Below are positions 1-8,800 of a stretch of DNA of 24,376 nt, one piece after another. A program made the translations under genes and the position numbers. The DNA is from CAYXZQ01 sp964469935 (lineage in GTDB: Archaea > Nanobdellota > Nanobdellia > Woesearchaeales > DSVV01): assembly GCA_964469935.1 (NCBI GenBank), contig CAYXZQ010000029.1:1-24376 (forward strand). Direction: 5' to 3'. Every line of letters begins with the position of its first letter. The stretch's first letter is position 1. The notes under the pieces are model-generated. The model worked only from the letters and a program-made list of their open reading frames with translations. It made no database searches and was not told the origin of the DNA.

Positions 1-1345
1 TGACCCAGTCGAACTGGGCCTTGTATATGCTGCACCTGTCTGTCTCGCTTATCTTTCCGATTATGTTGCCCTGGTCTGAATAATTGCATACAGGACAGAC
101 CCCACAATACGGCTTGAATGCGCAATTGTCGCAGACATACTGGTCGTTTATGGAAGAATTTATGACAGCGCACGCCTTGTCGCATGTGACTATGTCGGCG
201 TATACATCATCCCTTACGTTCCCCAGCCTGAACAGGTCCTCGTCAAGCATCCTTGCCTCGTCGCAAGTGAATATGTCCCCGTCGTAATTGTACGCGAGCT
301 GGCCTATCGCTGCCCCGCACGGGCTCCTCAGGTCAAGATAATCTGGGTCAATTTCGCTGCCAATCTTCCTGACCATGATTGCAGCCATCCTTTCGTTTAT
401 GCTGACACCTTCTTTTTTCAGCCCCTCTATATGGCTGACAGCCTCTCTCCAGAAATCCAGATACTCGTCCGCAGAGTATTTGATGTCTGGCCAGGCTGCT
501 TTTGCGACCCCTAGACGATGCAGGAAGCGCAGGTGTATGAGGTTCAGCCCTGCGTTTACATATTCGTCCACTATCTCTTGAGGGTATACCAGGCTCTTTC
601 TAGTGAGAGTAACGAGTGCGCTCACACCGATGCCTTTTAATCCTCTTTTCCTGTACTCGTCCCCAAATCTCCTTATCCAGCCGGTCACCTGGTCGTAGTT
701 GCTGGCTCCTGAAAGCCTCCTGTTGTAATCATGGAGCTTCTTCGGCCCGTCAAAAGAGGTGCAGACCCTGATATCATTGTCCACCAGGTAATTGAATTTC
801 TCATTGTCCATCATGGACATGTTAGTGACGACAGAGAGCCTGAGCTCCTTTCCTGCAATCCTGTTTTTCTCTCTTGCATACTTGACGATGAATGTCAAGG
901 CATCCCAGTTCAGCAGCGGCTCACCTCCCTGGAATTCGATGGTGAAATTTTTTGCAGGTGTCTGGAAGATGAAGTCCACTGTCTTTTTTGCAGTTTTTTT
1001 GTCCATGTCGAGCCCTTTTTTGTCAGCCGGTGCAGAGCCTGCCTGGCAATATACGCAGTTCATGTTGCATCGCCTCGTAACCACGACAATGTGAAGCGAT
1101 GTCCCTTTAAACAAAAAGCCCTGCCTGTTCCTGGTAAGCCTGACCGCCTCGTTGATGTTCCTCTCGCTCAGGATTATCTCCCTTTCCTCCAGGAGGTCAA
1201 AGAGCTTTTTGTCATCATCAAGCCTGTTTTCTTTGAGCTTTTTGAACTCGTTGTCTGAAAGGATGCAGAAGCTCCCATGGTCAGTTGTAAGGAAATGCTT
1301 TCCGGCTAGTTTTCTCGACCTGTAATTGTTAAGCGTATACAGCAT
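1..1345 (-). CDS. hxsB: HxsB-like radical SAM/SPASM peptide maturase (partial, C-terminus off the left edge)
   Basis: This is a radical SAM enzyme that probably modifies a peptide or protein substrate. About 448 residues are visible and only a short C-terminal piece should be missing. A CX3CX2C cluster motif (Cys93, Cys97, Cys100, in RRCNMNCVYCQ) binds the SAM-dependent 4Fe-4S cluster. The segment EFQGGEPLLNW follows, typical of radical SAM enzymes of the SPASM group. The C-terminal third has a SPASM/Twitch pattern, with CDNCAFKPYCGVCPVCNY and later cysteines, to hold auxiliary clusters. The N-terminal FLTTDHGSF..LS segment and the CDEARML motif before SPASM match what I recall of the HxsB family of the His-Xaa-Ser system. 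The ATG is preceded by GAGG at good spacing. The gene starts 24 bp after the HxsD-like gene, which supports the subfamily call. No HxS-repeat substrate (HxsA) is in view. Radical SAM/SPASM is near certain; the HxsB assignment is from memory of the family and less so. Confidence 0.8.
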   Translation of the reverse strand, partial: MLYTLNNYRSRKLAGKHFLTTDHGSFCILSDNEFKKLKENRLDDDKKLFDLLEEREIILSERNINEAVRLTRNRQGFLFKGTSLHIVVVTRRCNMNCVYCQAGSAPADKKGLDMDKKTAKKTVDFIFQTPAKNFTIEFQGGEPLLNWDALTFIVKYAREKNRIAGKELRLSVVTNMSMMDNEKFNYLVDNDIRVCTSFDGPKKLHDYNRRLSGASNYDQVTGWIRRFGDEYRKRGLKGIGVSALVTLTRKSLVYPQEIVDEYVNAGLNLIHLRFLHRLGVAKAAWPDIKYSADEYLDFWREAVSHIEGLKKEGVSINERMAAIMVRKIGSEIDPDYLDLRSPCGAAIGQLAYNYDGDIFTCDEARMLDEDLFRLGNVRDDVYADIVTCDKACAVINSSINDQYVCDNCAFKPYCGVCPVCNYSDQGNIIGKISETDRCSIYKAQFDWV

Positions 1346-1369
1346 TTTCCTCAAAATGACGCCGAATTT

Positions 1370-1828
1370 TCATTTTTTTGTTGCTTTTTCGGATTTTTTA
1401 TCGGAATGCCTGTCATCCCATGGTTCCATTATCCCTTCAGGGTCATCTTCATTACTCCCTTCAGCCGATTTCGGCTCATCCAGCCACTCTTCAGGCGCTC
1501 CTGCCTGGCTTTTCTTCTGCATCGAAAATGGGTCGTTCGTCAGGAGAGCACGCTGCAGTATCATCTCCCTGACTTTCCTCGTCTGTTCGGACCTCTTCTG
1601 GTAGTCAGAATAGTTGATGAGCTCGTTCTGGAACTCCCCCTTGAGCATTTCGAGGTCTGTCATCCTGTCCTTGGGCCTGATAACCACTCTTATCTCTTTT
1701 TTCGGGTCCCCCTCCAGCATGATGAATGCCCTGTCCAGAAAAACATAGGAGGCGGAATAGACTGCATCAAGGCTGTAGAGCCCGGGATTAATCCGGATGA
1801 CAACTGAGTCCTTTTTCATTTCCATCAT
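1370..1828 (-). CDS. hxsD: HxsD-like small protein paired with radical SAM maturase
   Basis: This 152-residue soluble protein has no signal peptide. Residues about 9-95 resemble HxsD, the small partner protein of the His-Xaa-Ser radical SAM system. They comprise a beta-type start (VVIRINPGLYSLDAVY), an ASYVFLDRAF segment, a short acidic turn and strand, then the family-like FQNELINY (66-73) and a helical REMILQRAL end. The C-terminal 50 residues are a charged, low-complexity tail not expected in HxsD proteins, which are usually near 100 residues. The gene sits 6 bp after the prepilin peptidase stop and 24 bp before the radical SAM gene, so all three are probably one transcript. Two ATGs stand in tandem at the start (M1, M2), with another at M4. 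The molecular role of HxsD is not firmly known, and substrate delivery is an inference. The family call rests on the NELI-type motif plus the neighbour. Confidence 0.6.
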   Translation of the reverse strand: MMEMKKDSVVIRINPGLYSLDAVYSASYVFLDRAFIMLEGDPKKEIRVVIRPKDRMTDLEMLKGEFQNELINYSDYQKRSEQTRKVREMILQRALLTNDPFSMQKKSQAGAPEEWLDEPKSAEGSNEDDPEGIMEPWDDRHSDKKSEKATKK

Positions 1829-1834
1829 TGGCCA

Positions 1835-2932
1835 TCACATCAGATTATTCAAAAATATTAAAATATTTCCTTTCACGACCAGGGTGAGCAGCACGCCTAT
1901 GAAGATGAACATGGCGAACGGCATGGTCTCGCTGACCCTCACCTTCTTGAACCCTATCCTCCTGATGATATCTATCTGCCCGCTGGTAAGGCTGTCTGAA
2001 TCGATGAAGCTCCCTGCCATGCCTCTGGTCTTCGGAGCTCTGAAATAATATAACCCCTTGTGCCTGACATGCTCTACAGTCGGCTTCTTTTTACTCCTGC
2101 ATATTATTTCACCGAGATACATGTCCTCCCTCAGATTTTCTATGGCTATTTCCCTGCTGAAAGCTGTCCTTCCAAGGCTGACCAGCCTTTCCTGCACGAA
2201 CCTGCTTGCAATTCCCCAAATAAGGATCGCTGCAGCAAAATTCATCCAGAACTGGAGAGTATAGACTGTCTTGTCCAGAAAGAACCTTGAAATGGAGAAC
2301 AAGGCCATTATGACTGCAGCCCTGCCGCTGAGAGCCTTCTGGACAGCGGAGAATGCGATAAGGGTGAGAAGTATCGTTAATAAATAGTTCCTGCCTAAAG
2401 AAGAGATCGAAAGGAGCGCCTGCATAAGCCAGAACATGACGAACAGTCCGGGCAGGGACTTAACAAGATCGATGAGCGCGACCCTGCCATATCTTGTGGA
2501 TCTGAAATCCTTTCTGATATGCTTCAGCCTCAGCCTGAAAAGCATCGATCCAAGCAGAAAAGCCAGCGCAGGAATGAATGTATTTACCAGGAGCGTGATT
2601 GAAGGTAACCATCTAACATAACCTATTACATATTCCTGGAGAGGCAGGAGGAGGGAGAATGCGATGAAGAGCTTGCCGTCACCTGCTGACCAGAGCCCGA
2701 AATACCACAGCCCGAAACCTGCTGTCGCCGAGAACAGGAAGTTCGTGAGGAGCTCGGTAATTCCTATGTTTACAATGGCGAACAATATCAACAAGCCGTT
2801 GATTATGAGGGCATAGGCAAAAGCAAGGACCAGCCATCTGTTCATTATCCTGCTGTATCTAATGTCCTCATAGCTTGTGATGATTCCAAGCGTTATTATT
2901 CCCGGAAGAAAAAATAATGTTACGTCTGCCAT
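1835..2932 (-). CDS. Type IV prepilin peptidase (A24 GxGD aspartyl protease) with long C-terminal extension
   Basis: This polytopic membrane protease would cleave class III/type IV prepilin signal peptides on the cytosolic side of the membrane. The two catalytic aspartates of family A24 are visible: Asp23 in SYEDIRYSRI, after the first membrane helix, and Asp85 in the WSAGDGKLF GxGD-type motif. Hydrophobic segments continue to about residue 245. A cytosolic-looking segment of about 90 residues (260-345) follows, and then a final membrane helix near the C-terminus (FAMFIFIGVLLTLVV). At 365 aa it is much longer than typical archaeal FlaK/PibD enzymes of roughly 230-240 aa, so the C-terminal third is an accessory domain. 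It heads the operon with the HxsD/HxsB-like genes and diverges from the surface-protein genes that probably encode its substrates. Protease class is confident; exact substrates are inferred from the pilin-like N-termini nearby. Confidence 0.88.
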   Translation of the reverse strand: MADVTLFFLPGIITLGIITSYEDIRYSRIMNRWLVLAFAYALIINGLLILFAIVNIGITELLTNFLFSATAGFGLWYFGLWSAGDGKLFIAFSLLLPLQEYVIGYVRWLPSITLLVNTFIPALAFLLGSMLFRLRLKHIRKDFRSTRYGRVALIDLVKSLPGLFVMFWLMQALLSISSLGRNYLLTILLTLIAFSAVQKALSGRAAVIMALFSISRFFLDKTVYTLQFWMNFAAAILIWGIASRFVQERLVSLGRTAFSREIAIENLREDMYLGEIICRSKKKPTVEHVRHKGLYYFRAPKTRGMAGSFIDSDSLTSGQIDIIRRIGFKKVRVSETMPFAMFIFIGVLLTLVVKGNILIFLNNLM

Positions 2933-2957
2933 CCATACCTGTCCATGTGCAGGGATG

Positions 2958-2966
2958 TTTTTAAAA
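2958..2966 (-). promoter_or_regulatory. TATA box for the prepilin peptidase operon
   Basis: On the minus strand this reads TTTTAAAAA, centred about 30 bp before the ATG at 2932. Archaeal transcription starts about 25 bp after the TATA box, so the transcript would begin at or a few bases before the start codon, leaderless or nearly so. No Shine-Dalgarno sequence is needed and no strong one is seen. Confidence 0.5.
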
Positions 2967-2986
2967 TTTTTCCTTAATTTTATATG

Positions 2987-3017
2987 AGTAACTTAGCACA
3001 GTTAAAATCAGTAACTT
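2987..3017 (+). repeat. Direct repeat AGTAACTT x2 in divergent promoter region
   Basis: The octamer AGTAACTT occurs at 2987-2994 and again at 3010-3017, 23 bp apart start to start. Each copy adjoins an AT-rich TATA-like stretch: TTTTATATG before the first and TTTTATATATG overlapping the second. The placement upstream of the plus-strand surface-protein gene suits a regulator site or a duplicated promoter module. Function is inferred only. Confidence 0.35.
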
Positions 3018-3025
3018 TTATATAT
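3016..3025 (+). promoter_or_regulatory. TATA box for the 919-aa surface protein gene
   Basis: TTTTATATAT is centred near 3021, giving an expected transcription start near 3047. That lies downstream of the possible GTG start at 3028 and about 25 bp upstream of the ATG at 3073. The ATG is preceded by a ribosome-binding site (AGAGGCAG, about 9 bp away). This settles the start codon choice for the following gene. Confidence 0.55.
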
Positions 3026-3072
3026 GTGTGTATTCCAAAAGAGGCAAGAAGCAAAAAGAGGCAGCGCTGCAT

Positions 3073-5832
3073 ATGAAAAAGGAGCTTATATTCATATTAA
3101 TCATCTTTGTTCTTGCCAGTTTCGCATATGCCCTCCAGTACAACCTCCCGGATGACATACCCAATGTTGAAGGGGTAAGCGGTGGAGGAGGAGGGGGAGG
3201 CACACCGTCTCTTTCCATTGACCCGAACACTAGCGACCTCAGAATGTTGGGGATGATATCATGCTTTGATGACAATCGAGGCAATGATGGCGAGGATCCA
3301 AGGACAGTGATATACAATGAGAAGGAATACTACGACGGGACACTCACAGGCACTAGCGACCAGATCATCTATGACGAGCCTTTCTTAAGCTCGAACTGGG
3401 ATCCAAACGTGGCCCAGGTGACCCTGCCTCCCTTCGTACTGTCCAATCCCAAGGACATAAGATGGGAAGGCAATTGCTATGTCTATGGAAGCGCCTGGCA
3501 TCAGGAATATGAAGACGGTCAGGTGAAGGGTTCGGCATACTCAACAGGATGGGTGCGAGCGCCGAACACAGTCTTTCACCAGAACGTCAACTGGGACAAC
3601 AATTCAAACAACTGCCAGGTTCTCGGAGGCACATGGCTCTCAGGCGGAAATTACGACGGATACAGGTGCTGTGGCGATGACTGGATATGGGTGAGCAACT
3701 TAGCATATAATTACACGCCCATGGGTGTTGCAGAACTGTATCCGAAATATCAGGACAATTCCCTCTGCCTCTACAGCAGCTATCCTGATTTCGGAGGTTT
3801 CAAATCAGATAATGATATCACGAAATATCTCGGTACAAACAGCTATTTCTGCGATTCGACTAACCTCGGGCATTCAAGCTATGATCCAAGCCTGAAGCTT
3901 GACAACAATTACAGGACAAGCCCGATAAGCACTTCGCCATTCTATTTCATAAGCCATGGAGGTAAGGAGACAGACCTGGGAAAATGGTCAGACCATGCCA
4001 ATTCCAACCCCATGGTATGCACGGTCGATTTCGACAACTCGCCGGGCAAGGGTGTCGTATTCAGTTGGCAGGATGAGGCGACTGCAGCCCAGGATAGCCA
4101 GGAGATGTGCGAGCTCTACCTTGGGTACAACTGGACAGGGACCAAATGCTGCGGAGCCCCCGGCAGTACGCCGACCTACAACGACCCTACCCCGGAATGC
4201 GACTCGCAAAGGGAGGCGAATGACATAGAGACCCAGAGCGGCGTCACTGTCTCCGATGTCCTTTTCAAGCCAATGTTCGATGAGCTCTGCTCATCGCCCA
4301 GCAGGCTTTCGCAGAACAGGGCATGCTACAACGGCAGCGCTGTGGACAACTATCGGATAATCCCCTCGGAGCCAGGGACAAACCCCGAGATAGAGAACAT
4401 ATACAACGTCAACGGCACCCTGCATTTCTGCCAGAGCGATGTTATCAGTCCGCCTCCGGGTTTCAGCTCTGAGCCAAAATGCTCTATCGAGGGCACAAAA
4501 GGGGATTTTGCTATATGTGCATACGGCAATGACTCCTGGAGAAACCAGAATGATGCTGCAGGAACCCTGGGATATGTCGGAGGAAAATACGGCAGCCTTG
4601 ACAAGGAGGAAGCAAAGCTGCACGAGAGCAGCTTGCCAGTTAATGTCGGAAGCACAATGGGCCTGAGCCAGCCGACAGAATGCTGCTTCGCCGACTCCTG
4701 CTGGGACGGCTCGACCTGCCAGCCGAACTCAACATACTACTGGTTCAAGGAATCCGAGCCTTACTGGGGTGAGAAAGTGACCGGCGAGGACTGGAACGAC
4801 CAGATAGACGTCTACAGGTGCCAGGAAGGCGGATGGAACGGCCCGCTTTCGCCTGATTACGACTGGGACCATAATACTGACCAGCCTCAGTTCTGCGTCG
4901 AGGGCTACGAGTGCGCATGCACAGACAATGACTGCCCGGGGCATACGAGCAACGGCTGCACGAACGTGCCGGATTACTTCACAGGCGACCATTTCTGCGA
5001 CAACGGCAACTGGACATCGAGGACCAAGCTGCTCGCCGCCCAGATGGCACAGATTGCAGGCTCAGGCAACTATGAACTTTTCTGCGACAAGTATGAGGAT
5101 TCTGTGAACTATTTCCAGCCCCTGGTTCCGAACAACGCGTTCATAAACAGTGTCTGCGTCCTGAAATACTCAGGCACTGACGATGTCGTGCTCGGGTTCT
5201 CGCTCAACAACGGGTTTGACGACACGGATACTGAGGTACAGGACAAGCTCATAAGCTTCATCTCGAGCACCTTCGGCGATTCCCTGAGCGACTGCGACAA
5301 TGCCATGAACGCGGCTGACACATCATCTTACGGAAGCTTCAGGAGATGCAAGACAAACAACAACGATTACTGGTTCAACAAGAAGAGCAGGCTGCTGATA
5401 TATTCGAAGGATGGACTGAGCGTCTCAGACCCCATGCCAGGGAACTACGCTTCATTCAGCAGCGAATTGAGGCAGGAATTCCATGACATAACAGGCGAGA
5501 TAGCAACAGCAGGGCCGGACATTAACATAAGGAGCATATCCGCATTCTCCCATGCCCATGATTTCAACAGGCTTTACATGGCGAAGGAAAACGGCTACAG
5601 CATCCTCGGGATCATAGAGAAGCTCTACGACGACTACTATCAGGACGACAGGAATTTCATGGGTGTTGCCTACACAGGGGTCAGCGGGGTCGATTGCGAC
5701 ACGATAACCTCTGTCGACACCAACGCCTTCTGCGATAATACCGGCTCCCAGGTAATAGTGCTTGAGAAGAACAGCAACGAGGATTTCCGGTATTGGAACG
5801 ATCTCACGGCAATGCTGAGGTTTTTAGGCTGA
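3073..5832 (+). CDS. Large secreted cysteine-rich surface protein, unknown family (919 aa)
   Basis: I do not recognise the family. The protein begins with a clear Sec signal peptide (MKKELIFILIIFVLASFAYA, cleavage likely after Ala20). A flexible stretch with seven consecutive glycines follows (residues 37-43). The rest is a long, acidic, Cys-, Asn-, Tyr- and Trp-rich extracellular region with many N-x-S/T sites and CC pairs (RCCGDDW, KCCGAPG, ECCFADSC). The last 250 residues have fewer cysteines and look like a distinct globular domain. No C-terminal membrane helix is present, so it is either released or held by partners. The ATG was preferred over an in-frame GTG 45 bp upstream because of the TATA position and the ribosome-binding site. 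It is the first gene of a unit that continues, 10 bp later, into the 1123-aa pilin-like protein. It is probably part of the same surface structure. Confidence 0.8.
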   Translation: MKKELIFILIIFVLASFAYALQYNLPDDIPNVEGVSGGGGGGGTPSLSIDPNTSDLRMLGMISCFDDNRGNDGEDPRTVIYNEKEYYDGTLTGTSDQIIYDEPFLSSNWDPNVAQVTLPPFVLSNPKDIRWEGNCYVYGSAWHQEYEDGQVKGSAYSTGWVRAPNTVFHQNVNWDNNSNNCQVLGGTWLSGGNYDGYRCCGDDWIWVSNLAYNYTPMGVAELYPKYQDNSLCLYSSYPDFGGFKSDNDITKYLGTNSYFCDSTNLGHSSYDPSLKLDNNYRTSPISTSPFYFISHGGKETDLGKWSDHANSNPMVCTVDFDNSPGKGVVFSWQDEATAAQDSQEMCELYLGYNWTGTKCCGAPGSTPTYNDPTPECDSQREANDIETQSGVTVSDVLFKPMFDELCSSPSRLSQNRACYNGSAVDNYRIIPSEPGTNPEIENIYNVNGTLHFCQSDVISPPPGFSSEPKCSIEGTKGDFAICAYGNDSWRNQNDAAGTLGYVGGKYGSLDKEEAKLHESSLPVNVGSTMGLSQPTECCFADSCWDGSTCQPNSTYYWFKESEPYWGEKVTGEDWNDQIDVYRCQEGGWNGPLSPDYDWDHNTDQPQFCVEGYECACTDNDCPGHTSNGCTNVPDYFTGDHFCDNGNWTSRTKLLAAQMAQIAGSGNYELFCDKYEDSVNYFQPLVPNNAFINSVCVLKYSGTDDVVLGFSLNNGFDDTDTEVQDKLISFISSTFGDSLSDCDNAMNAADTSSYGSFRRCKTNNNDYWFNKKSRLLIYSKDGLSVSDPMPGNYASFSSELRQEFHDITGEIATAGPDINIRSISAFSHAHDFNRLYMAKENGYSILGIIEKLYDDYYQDDRNFMGVAYTGVSGVDCDTITSVDTNAFCDNTGSQVIVLEKNSNEDFRYWNDLTAMLRFLG

Positions 5833-5842
5833 ATTCTTTAAA

Positions 5843-8800
5843 ATGAGGTCAAACAAGAGCCAGGTGACCCTGTTTGTAATAATCGGGCTGCTGATACTGA
5901 TTGCGATAGTGTTCCTGTTCCTTGCCAAGAATTACGTGCTGAGCGTGACATACATGGATTCCGTGGGGCAGGTCAATGACAAGATATCATCCTATGACAA
6001 GTATTACACATACGTCGAATCCTGCGTTGACCAAGCCACAAGAGAAGGGCTTATCCTCGTGGGGATGCAGGGTGGCCCTATTTACGATTACGAGGCTCCG
6101 GGCGGCAAGGCCTACCTGGGCCCATCAAACGGGTATCCCTATGGCAAGTACATCCTTCCCTATGACGTCGACGGGATCGTATACAACGTGAGCTATGGCC
6201 TGAGGATGCCGCAACTGGGCTCGACCTATACCTATCATCCTGACATTCCGTTCTATCCCTACGGCCTGGCAAAGCTGGTCTCGAATCCAAAGGTGATAAA
6301 TCCGAGGTTCACGAACATGTTCGGAAACTTTCCCGGAGAACCCCCCATGCCCCCGCTGTGCGACTACTTTGGACAGAACAGGCCCGGACAGACCCTGTCT
6401 GTATCATGCGAGAGGTATGATTCGACATCACCTGCCTCAAAAGACTCGATCCAGGAATATCTTGAGAGCTTTATCGCCAACAGGACGCTGAGGTGCATAA
6501 CCCTCGAGAAACTCCCGGAACTCAGCGATCAGGACATTGTCAAAGGCCCTGTCACGGCTAATGTCACTTTCGGCGAAGACCACGTTTTTGTGGATGTACA
6601 GGTCCCGCTGAAGATAAAGCTGAGCATGTTCAAGTCTGTAATCCAGATCAAGGACATACATGTCTCTTACCCTGTGAGGCTGAAGAAGATATACGAGCTG
6701 GCATCACACCTCATAGTCAGGGATTCAAACGACATCTTCTTCAACATAGTGACCGATGCGTCCACGCTCAATGACTGCAAGGACATCACAGGAGGGAATG
6801 CTGCCTGTCTCAAGCCTGGAATGAAAGTCAGCAAGATAAGCGACCCTTGCACGAGCTCGGGCCTCTGCACTTCAGGGAATTATGACAATATCCTGGTAAT
6901 CCAGGACAATGATTCCAGGATAAACGGCATCCCGTACCAGTTCCAGGTGGCGATACAGAACAGGCCGCCGGCTCTTGACCTGATAAGCAAGGAGGTCGGC
7001 TCAGGCTCATTCTACTATGATTACATAACCTTTCTCGGGGATACCATAACGATAGACCCGAAGGGCTACGATCCTGACGAGAACCAGCACAATTCCCAGG
7101 GCTTCATGGACAATTATTACTATTACGAAGGCTGGAGGCAGGATTATTACGACGTTTTCAAGCTGGACAGGTGCACCTACAACCAGCTGACTGACGAGTC
7201 GTGCCTTGATAAGGTGGAGGTTGCTCCTGACAACTGGGCCAGTTCAGCGCTTTACCAGAGCACGAAGCGGATGGCATCGTACAAGACCACGAAGACCGAC
7301 CTGGGTGTCCATAAACTTAAGGTCAAGGTCTGCGACGAGGACCCGAATTCCTGCGACTGGCAGATAGTGGTGATTTTCGTTCTTAACGGAACCTTTGCCA
7401 CAGGATACAACGATTACGGGATACCGGGGTTCGCCTCTCTTGAGGACCCGTTCCATTTTAATTCACCTGTCAAGGGCGAGGATCTTGACCCGTCGCTTCC
7501 AGGATACATGTACAAGTGGAGGGCAGAGGACGAGGCGGCAAACCCGGTGTTCACCAAGACCACCCTTATTGAGAATCTTACGCTCCCCGGGGCAGCTGAC
7601 CCGTATGACATTAACAGCATCTGGTCGATACTGACAGGCACTGATTATTTCAGCGGCCTGGACCAGAACTATTCGCTCTATGTGGACATATATGACAATA
7701 CCGGCAACCAGCTCCTCAGGCAGGGCTCTGACCCGAACATAATCTCTGTAAAACAATGCCTGCCCTACAGGTCATCTTCCCCGCCGTATCCTTACAACAC
7801 CACAGCCGACCCCTTCTTCGGGAATCATAGCTGCTGTTATGGCGACCCGACCACGCCCGAAGAACTAAACTGGGGGACTGTTCTTGACAGCAGCAACATC
7901 TGCTTCAAGGACACTGAATACGGTTGCCGGGACGACTCAAGTTTCAAGGATTTCAGCTCTGCTTCGGGACCCACCCCCACAATTGTCACCAATGAGCCTG
8001 CGGACGCAGACGCCAATGACGTCTATAAAAGGACCTTCACCAGGAACTGCGACGGGACAAGAGGAAATATATGCAACGGCAACACCGTAGTCGATACAAG
8101 AACGTTTGTCCAGTCATGCGGGGTCTGCCAGACCTGCTCATACGGAAGCCCGGGATGCGTCGACCTTCCCCTCGGTACCATATGCAACACCAGCTACGCC
8201 TGCTCAGGCGGCGAAGGGAGCCCATATCCGAGTTCAGGTCCGTTCTCCTGCCAGGGCTCCTGCAACACCGGCAGCTGCAACACCGCTTCCAAATGCGTCT
8301 GCAACAAGGGCTGCGGGGCGGAGTGCACGGTTTCAGGCCCTCAGGACTACCAATGGACAGACAGGCAGTGCCTCTACAACTGCAACGACTACAAGGACAG
8401 CGGGACAACGGACTGTTCATACCATGGCGACACAGGTGCTGGATACCTGAAATGCTCCTCACCCGACTCAGCCAACACCGCTGCATGTGAGAGCAGGACA
8501 ATTAACGGCGTGGATTATCTCGTCTGTCCTGGCGACCCGTCCTATACTTCCACTATCGATTCGGCCACCGGGCCGTATCTGGCATCATCCTGCAAGTATT
8601 CGGACAATTACTGCTACGTCGACTCTTGCACAGGCGAGGGTCCTTACGAAGAGATGGGCGAGTATTGTCCGGACGCCGGGACTGTCATCGATGCCCCCGA
8701 TACTACAAAGGATGACCAATGCTACTACAATCCCCTTGGGTCAGTAGGATGCGCAACTGACGGGAAATGCGAGGACCATATGCCTTTCTCAGACATATTA

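Noticed and set aside
731..1258. Plus-strand frame opposite the radical SAM gene
   Set aside because: The minus strand encodes the CX3CX2C and SPASM motifs in one continuous frame, so this is its antisense shadow.
3028..3072. GTG start giving the 919-aa protein a longer N-terminus
   Set aside because: It lies before the transcription start predicted from the TATA box, and it would put a charged 15-residue stretch in front of a normal Sec signal.
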